Source of the DNA: CAZXBB01 sp964638815
GTDB taxonomy: Bacteria > Planctomycetota > Phycisphaerae > Phycisphaerales > SM1A02
DNA: 49,338 nt
Assembly (NCBI GenBank): GCA_964638815.1
Contig: CAZXBB010000143.1
Coordinates: 1 to 49,338, forward strand
Direction of reading: 5' to 3'
How positions within the stretch are numbered: the stretch's first letter is position 1; every line of letters starts with the position of its first letter. Below the pieces are notes generated by a model that saw only the letters and a program-made list of their open reading frames with translations, did not search any database and was not told the DNA's origin. The position numbers and the translations under genes were made by a program. Shown here piece by piece: positions 1 through 8,133 of the stretch.

Positions 1-59
1 CGCGAGGCCGACGTCCGGGTCAACGAAGGCGTGCGCCGCGCAACGAGCGTGGCAAGCCG

Positions 60-133
60 ATCGCGTGAGCGTTCGGGCGAGGCGATGGCATATCCTCTCG
101 ATACGTCGAGCCGCGAACGAGCGCTCACGCGAT
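60..133. repeat. Inverted repeat downstream of serC
   Basis: ATCGCGTGAGCG (60-71) and CGCTCACGCGAT (122-133) are perfect 12-bp inverted arms 50 bp apart, in the 157 bp before the serC stop. They could be a terminator-like structure or a repeat element. I see no certain gene in 1-157. Confidence 0.6.
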
Positions 134-157
134 TGGATCGTCCTGGACGAATGCGGG

Positions 158-1273
158 CTATCCGTTGCGACCCGCGAAGTCGGCCATGAACTCAGCCAGG
201 GCCGTGCACCCCTTCGCCGGGAACGCGTTGTACACCGAGGCCCGCAGGCCGCCGACGCTGCGGTGACCCTTGAGACCCGACATGTCGTTCTCGAGCGCCT
301 CGGCCACGAACTTCCTGTCGAGATCCTCGCTCGGCGTCCGGAACGCGATGTTCATCAGCGAGCGGGAGTCCTCCCGGGCGACCGCCGAATAGAAGCCGCC
401 GGAGCCGTCGATCGCGTCGTACACGATCTTCGCCTTTGCCTCGTTGCGCTGCCGCGCGGCCTCGAGCCCGCCTTCCTTCAGGATCCACCTGAAGACCTGG
501 CCCATCACGTAGATCGAGAAGCACGGCGGCGTGTTCAGGCACGATCCCTTCTCGGCGTGCAGGCGGTAGTCGAGCATCTGCGGCAGGTCGGGCCGCGCCC
601 GCTCCATGAAGTCCTTGCGGATGATCACGAGCGTCGCGCCGGCAGGCCCGAGGTTCTTCTGCGCACCGGCCAGCACGACCGCGTGCGACGAGACGTCGAT
701 CGGCCGGCTGAAGATGTCTGAGCTGGCGTCGCACACGAGAGGAGCCGTGCTCTTCGGCGTGTCGCGGTACTGCGTTCCGAAGATCGTGTTGTTCGAGCAG
801 TACCACGTGTAGACGGCGTCGCGCGACATCGTGATCTCGCTCGCGGCCGGAACGTGGTCGAACGAGCACGCGGACCCGTCGAATGCCAGGTTCACCTTGC
901 CGAAGAGCTTCGCGTCCCGGATCGCCTTCTTCGTCCATTCGCCCGTGTGCAGGTAGTCCGCGGTGCCGTCCTTCGGAAGGAAGCTCATGGGCACCATCGC
1001 GAACTGGAGCGACGCCCCGCCCTGGAGGAAGAGGACGGCGTAGTCGTCGCCGATGCCGGCGACGCGCCGGCAGTCCGCCTCCGCTTCCTCCATCACTTCG
1101 GTGAAGACCTTGCCCCGGTGACTGTGCTCGAGGACTCCGATCCCGCTGCCGCGGATCGACCACAGATCCTCCTGCGCCTGACGCAGAACCTCCTCCGGCA
1201 GCACCGACGGCCCCGCGGAGAAATTGAAGATGCGCTTCGACGCGGTCGTGCCGGTGAGGGTGGTGGTCATCAT
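158..1273 (-). CDS. serC: Phosphoserine aminotransferase SerC
   Basis: PLP-dependent transaminase that converts 3-phosphohydroxypyruvate and glutamate to O-phosphoserine, the second step of serine synthesis. The protein has 371 residues, close to the usual family length. The N-terminal motif FSAGPSVLPEEVL (about 18-30), GGASLQF (85-91), the DASSDIFSRP stretch (182-191) and the PLP lysine in AGAQKNLGPAG (Lys206) are all present. Two ATG codons are adjacent (1273 and 1270). A GGAGG lies just upstream and is better spaced for the second, so the true start may be 1270. It lies directly downstream of serA on the same strand, with a 65 bp gap of GCCG-rich short repeats, and is probably co-transcribed with it. 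Identity is secure. Confidence 0.96.
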   Translation of the reverse strand: MMTTTLTGTTASKRIFNFSAGPSVLPEEVLRQAQEDLWSIRGSGIGVLEHSHRGKVFTEVMEEAEADCRRVAGIGDDYAVLFLQGGASLQFAMVPMSFLPKDGTADYLHTGEWTKKAIRDAKLFGKVNLAFDGSACSFDHVPAASEITMSRDAVYTWYCSNNTIFGTQYRDTPKSTAPLVCDASSDIFSRPIDVSSHAVVLAGAQKNLGPAGATLVIIRKDFMERARPDLPQMLDYRLHAEKGSCLNTPPCFSIYVMGQVFRWILKEGGLEAARQRNEAKAKIVYDAIDGSGGFYSAVAREDSRSLMNIAFRTPSEDLDRKFVAEALENDMSGLKGHRSVGGLRASVYNAFPAKGCTALAEFMADFAGRNG

Positions 1274-1338
1274 GCCTCCATCTTACCCGCCGTTCCCCGC
1301 CGTTACCCGCCGCCGCTACGCGCCGCCGCTACCCGCCG

Positions 1339-2613
1339 CTACGCGCCGACCGGGGTCACCGCGACGCTCAGGATCTTCTCGTGGTTCCGCAGGGTCGCGA
1401 GCTGGTCGGTTGTCGGCCGGGTGTCGAGCTGGATGCGGACGCAGCCGGCCGTCGCCCCGCTGTAGACGACGTTGCTCATCTCCTCGGTGTTGATGCCGCA
1501 GCGACTCAGGATCTGGAAGATGTGGGCGAGCACGCCGGTGTCGTTCCGGTACCGCGCGGTCAGGACGCACGTCGCCGGGCTCGTGCGGGCGAGGTTGACG
1601 CAATTCGGGGCGTCGCCCGTCTTCCGGAACTCTCCGACGATCCGGCAGACCTCGGCCGCCACCATCGCCTGCGCCTGGTCGGTCGAGGCGCCGACATGGT
1701 GCGTCCCGATGAAGTTCGGGAGGTCGGTGAGCTCGCTCGCGATCTCCGTGTCGCCGGCCGCCGGCTCGTTGGGGTAGACGTCCATGGCCGCCGCGGCGAT
1801 CGTGCCGTCTTTGAGCGCCTGCACGAGGGCCTGCTCGTCCACGACGCTTCCGCGGGCCGTGTTGATGAGCACGGCGTCGGGCTTCATCAGTCCGAGCGTT
1901 CTCCCGTTGATCATGTTCTTCGTGTTCTCGGTGGCAGGCACGTGGAGCGTGACGAAGTCCGCGTTGCGCAGGACCTCCTCAAGATCGACGCGTCTGACGT
2001 TCTCGTTCCTGTCCAGCGCGGCGCAGGGCACGAGGTCGTAGTAGAGCACGTACATCTCGAACGCAAGGGCGCGCTGCGCGACGAACTGCCCGATCTTGCC
2101 CATGCCGATGATGCCGAGCGTCCGCCCCTTGAGTCCGCGCGCCTTGCTGTAGCCCTTCTTGTCCCACTTGTGCGCATGGAGGTCGGCGGCCTGGTCGGGA
2201 ATGCGCCGATCGACGGAGAGGATGAGCCCCATCACGAGCTCCGCGACCGCCGTCGAGTTCATGCCCGGGCAGTTGCAGACGAAGATGCCGCGATCCGACG
2301 CCGCGTCCGCGTCGATGTTGTCGTATCCGGCGCCCGCGCGGATCACCAGGCTCAGCTTGTCTGCGGCGGCGAAGACCTCCTCCGTCACCTTCGTGGATCG
2401 CACCACGAGTACGTCGGGATCGATCTGCTTCATGGCCGCCGGGAGGTCGGCGGCTGTGAGCCCCGGCTCGAACCGAACGTCGCAGCCGAGCTCGCGCAAC
2501 CGGTCGAGTCCGACCTTCTCGAACTTGTCGGCGATGAGCACCGTCAGCGTCGATGTCCCGGCGGGCGCGGTCGGTTTCTCGTCCATTGCGGCGTGCGTTG
2601 TCATGGTTGTCAT
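1339..2613 (-). CDS. serA: D-3-phosphoglycerate dehydrogenase SerA
   Basis: Oxidises 3-phosphoglycerate to 3-phosphohydroxypyruvate with NAD, the first committed step of serine synthesis. The protein has 424 residues: a split substrate-binding domain, a Rossmann domain with GIIGMGKIG (167-175), the catalytic-arginine motif NTARGSVVDE, and the histidine region GTHHVGAST. The last roughly 80 residues look like an ACT domain, which in this family binds serine for feedback inhibition. The length fits the shorter SerA type, without the intervening ASB domain of the long form. No clear Shine-Dalgarno precedes the first ATG; in-frame ATGs at 2604 and 2586 are alternatives. It is upstream of serC in the same direction. 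Confidence 0.94.
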   Translation of the reverse strand: MTTMTTHAAMDEKPTAPAGTSTLTVLIADKFEKVGLDRLRELGCDVRFEPGLTAADLPAAMKQIDPDVLVVRSTKVTEEVFAAADKLSLVIRAGAGYDNIDADAASDRGIFVCNCPGMNSTAVAELVMGLILSVDRRIPDQAADLHAHKWDKKGYSKARGLKGRTLGIIGMGKIGQFVAQRALAFEMYVLYYDLVPCAALDRNENVRRVDLEEVLRNADFVTLHVPATENTKNMINGRTLGLMKPDAVLINTARGSVVDEQALVQALKDGTIAAAAMDVYPNEPAAGDTEIASELTDLPNFIGTHHVGASTDQAQAMVAAEVCRIVGEFRKTGDAPNCVNLARTSPATCVLTARYRNDTGVLAHIFQILSRCGINTEEMSNVVYSGATAGCVRIQLDTRPTTDQLATLRNHEKILSVAVTPVGA

Positions 2614-2716
2614 GGTGGCTGCATCTTATTGCGGCCCGCGCGAACCTCAGGACACGCGTCCGGCGATTCGTCAAAACCGGGGCGAAGTACCGGGGCGCGG
2701 CGCAAGTGGCCAACCC

Positions 2717-2742
2717 GGTGGGTCGAGCCGGTGGGTCGAGCC
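2717..2742. repeat. Two-copy 13-bp tandem repeat
   Basis: GGTGGGTCGAGCC occurs twice in direct contact in the gap between the DUF1015 stop and the serA start. No function is evident. Confidence 0.7.
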
Positions 2743-2765
2743 GGACAAGCCGCCGGGCGGAGTGT

Positions 2766-4010
2766 TCAAGCCAGCTCATGGACGAGCAGCCCGCTCCGCA
2801 GCTTTGGCTCGAACCACGTGGACTTCGGCGGCATCATCAGGCCGGCGTCGGCGACGGCGAGGAGTTGGTCGATCGTCGTCGGGTACATCGAGAACGCCAC
2901 GGCCGCGCTCCCGTCCCGGACGCGGCGCTCGAGCTCCGCAGTGCCGCGGATGCCGCCGACGAAGTCGATCCGCGGGTCGGTGCGCACGTCGCCGATGCCG
3001 AACACCGGCGCCAGCACGCGCTCGTGCAGCAGCGCGACATCGAGCGACGCGACCGGGTCGTCGCGATCGATCGAGGCGGGGTCGATCTCCAGCCGGTGCC
3101 AGACGCCTCCGAGATGTGGGTCGGCGAGATGGATGCAGAAGACGCCCGGCCGATCGGGGGCCGGGTCGTTCGCGGGGCAGAGCGTTCCCGTGGCGGCGAG
3201 CCGCCGCAGCGTTTCGTCCGGCGCGAGCCCCCCGAGGTCCGTGATGACCCGGTGGTAGGGGAGGATGCGGAGCTGGCTCGCCGGGAAGAGCACGGACAGG
3301 AACCAGTTGTACCGTTCGGCGCCGGTGTGGTTCGGGTTCGCCTCGCGGCGGATGCGTCCCGCCCGGGCCGCCGACGCCGAGCGGTGGTGACCGTCCGCGA
3401 CGTACGCGCACGGCAGCTCGGCGAAGGCGGCCACGTATTCATCCGGACGCGTGCCCGTCCAGACGGTGTGCGTGATGCCGTCGGGCGCGTTGAAGTGGTA
3501 GAGCGGCCGGCTGTTCATGTCCATCTGCACGAGCTCGTCGATCTTCCGCGACTCGCGGTACGCCATGAACACGGGGCCGGCGTTCGCGTCGAGTGCGAGC
3601 GTGTGACGCGTGCGGTCGTTCTCCTTGTCCGCGCGCGTCTTCTCGTGCTTGCGGATCACGTCGTTCATGTAGTCGTCGATGTGACAGCACCCGACGACGC
3701 CCACCTGGGCGACGTGGTTCATCACCTGCCGGTAGACGTAGATCCCCGGAGCGGGGTCGCGAAAGAGCACGCCGTCGTCGCGCAGGCGATCGAGGTTCTC
3801 GCGGCCCTTCGCATACACCGCGTCGTCGTGCGGATCGGTGTCCTCGGGCAGGTCAATCTCGGGTCGCACGACGTGCAGGAAGCTGACCGGGTTGTCGCGG
3901 GCCAGCTCCCGTGCCTCGGCGGTCGTCACGACGTCGTACGGAACGGACGCCACCCGCGCGGCCTGGTGGGACTGGGGGCGGAGGGCGGCGAACGGGCTTA
4001 CGCGCAGCAT
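2766..4010 (-). CDS. DUF1015 family protein, serine-locus associated
   Basis: A 414-residue protein of the DUF1015 (COG4198) family, whose biochemical role I cannot state with certainty. The start MLRVSPFAALRPQ and the motif VADGHHRSASAA are hallmarks of the family; the open frame upstream of 4010 has no family similarity, so this ATG was chosen. It precedes serA and serC on the same strand with a 150 bp gap. DUF1015 genes are known to lie beside serA/serC in several bacterial groups, which suggests a role in serine or phosphoserine metabolism; that role is an inference. No signal peptide or membrane segment is visible, so it is probably cytoplasmic. Confidence 0.88.
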   Translation of the reverse strand: MLRVSPFAALRPQSHQAARVASVPYDVVTTAEARELARDNPVSFLHVVRPEIDLPEDTDPHDDAVYAKGRENLDRLRDDGVLFRDPAPGIYVYRQVMNHVAQVGVVGCCHIDDYMNDVIRKHEKTRADKENDRTRHTLALDANAGPVFMAYRESRKIDELVQMDMNSRPLYHFNAPDGITHTVWTGTRPDEYVAAFAELPCAYVADGHHRSASAARAGRIRREANPNHTGAERYNWFLSVLFPASQLRILPYHRVITDLGGLAPDETLRRLAATGTLCPANDPAPDRPGVFCIHLADPHLGGVWHRLEIDPASIDRDDPVASLDVALLHERVLAPVFGIGDVRTDPRIDFVGGIRGTAELERRVRDGSAAVAFSMYPTTIDQLLAVADAGLMMPPKSTWFEPKLRSGLLVHELA

Positions 4011-4157
4011 CAGCGAGTCTCTCGAGGGGATCCCTGGGAGGTGGCGTCGGGGGTGGGGAGCGGCAGTGTAGCTCATAAAGTCGGCCTGTCTTCTGGCCGA
4101 AGACGTTCCCGGACCTGCCGTCCCCCACCGGGCCGGGGGCCTCTCGGGAGACCGGAC

Positions 4158-4496
4158 GTGACCACCATGGAATTGCGGCAGGAGCACGAACTCATGGACG
4201 ACGGTCCGTACCGATTCGAGCGACGGCGCGAGCCTCGCTCGCCGATGACCGCGCGCGCGACGGCGTTCGAGCTCGGCGGCGACGGTTTCGGTCGCACGCA
4301 CGCGCTCGCGACCGTGGACTGCTCGGCCGCCGGCGTTGGTGCGTTCTGCGACACCGTCATCGCGCCCGGCACCTGTGTCTCCGTCGGCTTCGACACCCCC
4401 GGCAGCCCGGCGCGACGCGGCGTCGTCGCGCGCTGTCAGCCCTGCGGCGCCGGGTATCGTGTCGCGGTGGTGTTCGAGGGGCGCCTGGCCGCCTGA
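4158..4496 (+). CDS. PilZ domain protein
   Basis: Small protein of about 112 residues that is a likely cyclic-di-GMP receptor. It shows the two PilZ signatures: an RxxxR-type motif in FERRREPRSPM near the N-terminus and D-x-S-x-x-G in TVDCSAAGVGAF about 35 residues later. The rest fits the beta-barrel core of a minimal PilZ protein. The GTG at 4158 is preceded by GGGAG with 7 bp spacing and is preferred; ATGs at 4167 and 4194 are alternatives. It is divergent from the DUF1015 gene and lies upstream of the pilus operon, after a 440 bp gap. A role in controlling pilus or secretion activity is inferred from this context. Confidence 0.82.
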   Translation: MTTMELRQEHELMDDGPYRFERRREPRSPMTARATAFELGGDGFGRTHALATVDCSAAGVGAFCDTVIAPGTCVSVGFDTPGSPARRGVVARCQPCGAGYRVAVVFEGRLAA

Positions 4497-4935
4497 GGCC
4501 GGGAGACGGAGCGACGAGGCGACGAGGCAACTCGACCTGCCTTCGTCCCGCGACCGGTAAACAAACCGCCGACTCTGACCCTCATTGCATCTGCGGGGTC
4601 TATTCCGCCTGCGCCGCCCGCCGCGCCCGCATCTCGGGTCGCGCACTCCATCCCTGCTTGCAATGAGACGATACGAATCGTGCATTGAACTGTGTGCCCG
4701 CCCGTGGCCCGACTTGCAACGGGGATGAAGCGGATCGCCGCCGGAGGGGACGGCGATTCGCAGACCAAAGGCCCGGTTCGGTGCACGCCTCGGTCCGACC
4801 GCCCCTCGGATCGGGGTTGCGCGCCCGGCTCGTTTCTGGAGAGCCCGGAGCAGACGCCAATATCAGGAGGCGGGCACCCGAGTCGGCGATTGGCGCCATC
4901 TCTTACTCATTCGAACGTCAAGGAGTCAGGTCACC
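4497..4935. other. Long intergenic region before the pilus operon
   Basis: About 440 bp without a credible gene. TTGCA-core motifs are clustered here: ATTGCAT (4584-4590), TTGCAATG (4658-4665), TGCATTG (4681-4687) and TTGCAAC (4714-4720), which might be regulator sites. The pilin Shine-Dalgarno (AGGAG) lies close to 4936. I see no convincing terminator, tRNA or known riboswitch. Confidence 0.5.
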
Positions 4936-5358
4936 ATGCGTACGCGAACCGCCAAACGAGCTTTCACGCTCATCGAAATTCTCATCGTCGTCGTCATTCT
5001 CGGCATCCTCGCCGCGATTGTCATTCCCCAGTTCACGGACGCTTCCGAGGACGCGATGAATGCGAACGTCCGGAGCCAGCTCCAGACGATCCGCAGCCAG
5101 ATCGAGCTCTTCAACGTCCAGGCCCCCGCGAACGGCTGGGAGCCGTACGAGGAGGACATGGTGCGCGCCCTCGGTGTGTTCTGGGACGACCTCGTCAACA
5201 ACGACTACCTCCAGCAGGCGCCGCGCAACCCGCTCCAGGAGCCGGGCACCAACACGGTCGTCGGCGCTGCCGCGGCCGCCGGTGTCGCCTGGGTATGGGA
5301 CAACGCCACGGAAGACTTCACGGCCACGGACGGCGCCGGCGGCGACTTCGCGGAGTGA
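4936..5358 (+). CDS. Type IV pilin / GspG-like major pseudopilin
   Basis: A 140-residue prepilin. The leader is short and basic, then comes the class III signal AFTLIEILIVVVILGILAA, with Glu at +5 (E14) and a hydrophobic helix that serves as both membrane anchor and pilus core. The residue before the cleavage site is Ala9, not the usual Gly. The C-terminal part is a short acidic globular domain with the motif LVNNDYLQQAP, similar to pseudopilins that package alpha-beta folds. A good AGGAG ribosome site precedes the ATG. As first gene of the operon with PilM/N/O-like and secretin genes downstream, it probably encodes the main fibre subunit. No prepilin peptidase is in the window. Confidence 0.88.
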   Translation: MRTRTAKRAFTLIEILIVVVILGILAAIVIPQFTDASEDAMNANVRSQLQTIRSQIELFNVQAPANGWEPYEEDMVRALGVFWDDLVNNDYLQQAPRNPLQEPGTNTVVGAAAAAGVAWVWDNATEDFTATDGAGGDFAE

Positions 5359-5441
5359 TTCGTTCCGGTCAGTCCGCTTGAACCACAGGACGCCGGCGTG
5401 GAGACACGTCGGCGTCTCTTCTTTCCGTCCGGGGCCCCGCG

Positions 5442-6131
5442 ATGCACGAAGCTCAGACGCAACACGACGCGAGCCGCCGGCGGGGCGGGACGACCGCGAG
5501 CGTGCTGACGACGCTCTCGATCCTCGCGGGCTGCGTCGCCACCGCCGCGTTCGTCACGCCCCGGCTGACCAGCGCGAAGGCGCCGGGGATCGAACCGCCG
5601 CTGCCGGCCGCCCATCCGAAGCACCAGGCGGTCATCGACCTCTTCGCGACGATCGTCGCGCGGAGCCACCGGGTGCTGGCGATCCACGCACCGGGGGCGA
5701 CGCCGTTCACCGAGTTCGTGCTCTGGCTCGAGGACACCGCACATCCCGGTCGCATCGACGCGTCGGAGATCGTCGTCGTCAGCCACAGCGCGATCATGCA
5801 GACCATCGTGCTGTATGCGCTCAAGGTAGACGCGGCAGACGCGGCAGACGCGGCCGACGCGGCCGGCGCGGCGGATGGAGCGGCAGGGGGGGAGGACCCT
5901 TCGACGTCCGATATCACGCGCCGCGAATTCTGCCCGGCGTGGCGCGAGCGGGAGGACGTGACGCGTCGGATGATCGCCCACGGCGTCGAGGCGGTCCGCG
6001 TCGAGGAGCTTCCGGGCCCGCGCAAGGATCGTGCGATGCTCCGCATATCATTCACCTGGGCCTCGGATTCGGTCGATGGTCCTGACGAAGCTTCCGTCCT
6101 GCTCGACGCGGCGACGGATGGCAATCTGTGA
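5442..6131 (+). CDS. Hypothetical membrane-anchored protein of the pilus operon
   Basis: A 229-residue protein that I do not recognise. One N-terminal hydrophobic segment (about 20-42) suggests anchoring in the inner membrane, with the remainder in the periplasm. A conserved-looking core around FVLWLEDTAHPGRID and EIVVVSHSAI is followed by an Ala/Asp repeat (AADAADAADAAGAAD, about 130-146) encoded by 9-bp DNA units, then a second globular stretch. It lies between the pilin and a small membrane protein on the same strand. A minor pseudopilin or assembly-accessory role is possible but unproven. The start is the first ATG and has only a weak ribosome site. Confidence 0.72.
   Translation: MHEAQTQHDASRRRGGTTASVLTTLSILAGCVATAAFVTPRLTSAKAPGIEPPLPAAHPKHQAVIDLFATIVARSHRVLAIHAPGATPFTEFVLWLEDTAHPGRIDASEIVVVSHSAIMQTIVLYALKVDAADAADAADAAGAADGAAGGEDPSTSDITRREFCPAWREREDVTRRMIAHGVEAVRVEELPGPRKDRAMLRISFTWASDSVDGPDEASVLLDAATDGNL
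5829..5873 (+). repeat. Short coding tandem repeat (9-bp units)
   Basis: About five degenerate GACGCGGCA units encode alternating Ala-Ala-Asp inside the hypothetical pilus-operon protein. It is in frame, so copy-number change would only alter linker length. Confidence 0.75.
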
Positions 6132-6150
6132 ACGACTGGAGTTCCCCTCG

Positions 6151-6435
6151 ATGCGTCAACGCAATTACCTGAACGTGATTCTCACCGCGAACGCCGTTCT
6201 GCTCGCCGGGCTGCTCTGGACACAGGTCGCGGATACGCCGCTGCTGGCGACTTCCGCGTCCGCCCAGAACCGCACCAAGTACGCATCGCCCCCGACGATC
6301 CCGAATGCGGCGAAGCAGCGCAACGACCTCCTCCGGGCGGTCCAGAGCCTTCAGGCGTCGGTCGACGGCCTGAAGCGATCGGTCGAAGGCGGCATCAGGG
6401 TGCAGGTCACGAACTTCGACGAGGTGAAGCAGTAG
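6151..6435 (+). CDS. Small single-span membrane protein
   Basis: A 94-residue protein of unknown function. An N-terminal hydrophobic stretch (about 8-24, NVILTANAVLLAGLLW) is a signal anchor or uncleaved signal, followed by a region rich in Asn, Gln and Ser and a likely amphipathic helix (about 55-85) that could form a coiled coil. GGAG is 9 bp upstream of the chosen ATG; the longer open frame upstream overlaps the previous gene and was not used. Its place within the operon suggests an inner-membrane accessory of the pilus or secretion machine. Confidence 0.7.
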   Translation: MRQRNYLNVILTANAVLLAGLLWTQVADTPLLATSASAQNRTKYASPPTIPNAAKQRNDLLRAVQSLQASVDGLKRSVEGGIRVQVTNFDEVKQ

Positions 6436-6466
6436 TCGCGGCCGCGCGCGAGACGTTGGAGGGAGA

Positions 6467-7054
6467 ATGCATCATCACCATGGGTACGCGCCGAACCGGC
6501 GTCGTGGCTACACGCTCATCGAGCTGCTGATCGTCGTCGCGCTCCTCGGGCTCGCCGGGGCGATCCTCGTTCCGCACCTCGTGGACCAGGACAGCATGAC
6601 CGGCCAGGCGGCGGTGCGGAAGCTCATCGGCGACCTGAGCTTCGCACAGTCCGATGCGCTCGCCCACCAGGAGTACCGCCGCGTCCACTTCTTCGCGGAC
6701 GGCAGCGGATACTGCATCATCCGCGTCGACAACTCGAACCACGCCGACGCCTGGGGCACGTTCGACCCGGGCGACATCGATTACATCCGCGACCCGCTGG
6801 CCCCCGGCGGCTCGGACGGTCGTTACGTCACCGACTTCACGACCGACGACCGCTTCGCGCAAGTGCGAATCACGAACGTGGACGTCGACGACGGCAATGA
6901 CGACGCCGAAGGCGACATCGTCTACGACGATCTCGGCGGAACCCTGGCCCCGGACGGCAACGGCGGCATCGGGGGAGACATCGTGCTCCAGGCCGGTACC
7001 AACACGTTCACGATCGGCGTCTCGCCGTTCACGGGCAAGCTCACCGTCGAGTGA
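6467..7054 (+). CDS. GspH/FimT-like minor pseudopilin
   Basis: A 195-residue prepilin-like protein. It has a short positively charged leader with four His residues, the cleavage motif GYTLIELLIVVALLG with Gly at -1 and Glu at +5, and a soluble domain resembling minor pseudopilins, ending in TNTFTIGVSPFTGKLTVE, a pattern common in GspH/FimT proteins. A GGAGGGAG ribosome site is directly upstream. Minor pseudopilins form the tip complex that starts pseudopilus assembly. The assignment to the GspH group rests on the N-terminal motif and the C-terminal pattern. Confidence 0.85.
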   Translation: MHHHHGYAPNRRRGYTLIELLIVVALLGLAGAILVPHLVDQDSMTGQAAVRKLIGDLSFAQSDALAHQEYRRVHFFADGSGYCIIRVDNSNHADAWGTFDPGDIDYIRDPLAPGGSDGRYVTDFTTDDRFAQVRITNVDVDDGNDDAEGDIVYDDLGGTLAPDGNGGIGGDIVLQAGTNTFTIGVSPFTGKLTVE

Positions 7055-7089
7055 CCGTGAGGCGATCCGGAGAGGGAGGCGTGCTCAGG

Positions 7090-8133
7090 ATGCTTGCGCG
7101 AAGCTCGATCGGACCCATCGGCGTCGATCTCGCCGCCGGCGGCGTCAAGCTGCTTCAGCTCCGGACCGCGCGCGGCGGCCGCGTCGAGGTGGTCGCCGCG
7201 GCGCGACTGCATGCCGGGCCCGACGACGCGCGCTTCGCGGCCGAGCTTCGCGCGACGCTGGCGTGGGCCGGCTTTCGCGGGGACTCATGCGTCGTCGGCC
7301 TGCCTCGCGGGGATTTCTTCGTGGGCGCGATCCGCGTCCCCGGCCGTCCGGTCGTGGACGCCGAGGCGAGCGCGCGCCTGCACGCCGCGCGGTGTCTCGG
7401 CGTGCCGGCCGCGGACCTCGAGATCGAAATGACGCCGACCGGCGCGGTCGTGCACGGCGCCGCCGCCGGCCAGTCCGAGCTCCTCGTGACCGCCGTGCCG
7501 CGGGCCTCCGTGAACCGGCGGCTCGCCGCCTTCGGCGCGGCGGGTCTGCGCCCGCTGGCCGTCGAGGACCCGGCCCGGGCGATCCTCCGCGGGCTCGGGG
7601 CGGAACCGGGCGTGCGCGCGGTGCTCGATATTGGCGCGTCCGGGGCGATGCTGGTGATCGCCCATGGAACCGGGATCGTCCGCGTGCGCGCGATCACGAC
7701 GGGCATGGCGGATATCGAGCGGGCCGTGCGCCGGCGTCTGGGGGGAGACGCGGCGGTGGCGCGACACGTCGCACGGATGCATCGCGCCGACGTCGAGGCT
7801 CACCCGGCCGTGACGGACGCGGTGCGCCCGCTCGCGCATCACATCGCGAGCGAGACGCGGCTGGCCCTGCGATCGTACGGCGCATCGTTTCGGGGGCCCG
7901 GCGCCGCCTGCGTCGTGGTCACGGGCGGCGGCGTCCGCATCCCGCGGGTGCACGCCATCATCGAGGAGGTGTGCGGCATTCCCGCGGTCAACGACGGAAC
8001 GGCCGACACGCTCGGTCCCACGCTCGGCGCCGCGCAGGGCGAGCCGGCGTCGGCATGGGCGGCGGCGGCGGGCCTGGCGGCGCGTCGGACCGGCGCCGTC
8101 ACCGGCAATCGTCGCGGGAGGTTGGCGGCGTGA
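7090..8133 (+). CDS. pilM: PilM-like pilus assembly ATPase (actin fold)
   Basis: A protein of about 347 residues resembling PilM, the cytoplasmic actin-like protein that binds the PilN N-terminus in the alignment complex. Visible motifs are the phosphate-1-like IGVDLAAGGVKLLQL near the start, VLDIGASGAMLVI in the middle (phosphate 2) and VVTGGGVRIP (adenosine). AGGGAGG lies 10 bp before the ATG at 7090; GTG codons at 7081 and 7051 are in frame and would overlap the previous stop. It is followed by a 4-bp overlap with the PilN-like gene, a sign of translational coupling. It could also be described as the cytoplasmic part of GspL. Confidence 0.85.
   Translation: MLARSSIGPIGVDLAAGGVKLLQLRTARGGRVEVVAAARLHAGPDDARFAAELRATLAWAGFRGDSCVVGLPRGDFFVGAIRVPGRPVVDAEASARLHAARCLGVPAADLEIEMTPTGAVVHGAAAGQSELLVTAVPRASVNRRLAAFGAAGLRPLAVEDPARAILRGLGAEPGVRAVLDIGASGAMLVIAHGTGIVRVRAITTGMADIERAVRRRLGGDAAVARHVARMHRADVEAHPAVTDAVRPLAHHIASETRLALRSYGASFRGPGAACVVVTGGGVRIPRVHAIIEEVCGIPAVNDGTADTLGPTLGAAQGEPASAWAAAAGLAARRTGAVTGNRRGRLAA

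Noticed and set aside
1..157. Possible 3' end of a gene entering from the left edge
   Set aside because: All plus-strand frames are short or weak, and none shows a recognisable protein end; only the inverted repeat is supported.
65..721. Long plus-strand open frame over serC
   Set aside because: It is antisense to the secure serC gene; residue content is Arg/Val/Asp-rich as expected of a GC-rich antisense frame, and no domain is seen.
1381..3258. Long plus-strand open frame over serA and DUF1015
   Set aside because: Antisense to two well-supported genes; it arises from high GC codon bias.
4703..4716. Sigma-54-like TGG...TTGCA before the pilin
   Set aside because: The GG to GC gap is 8 bases instead of the needed 10, so it does not match a -24/-12 promoter.
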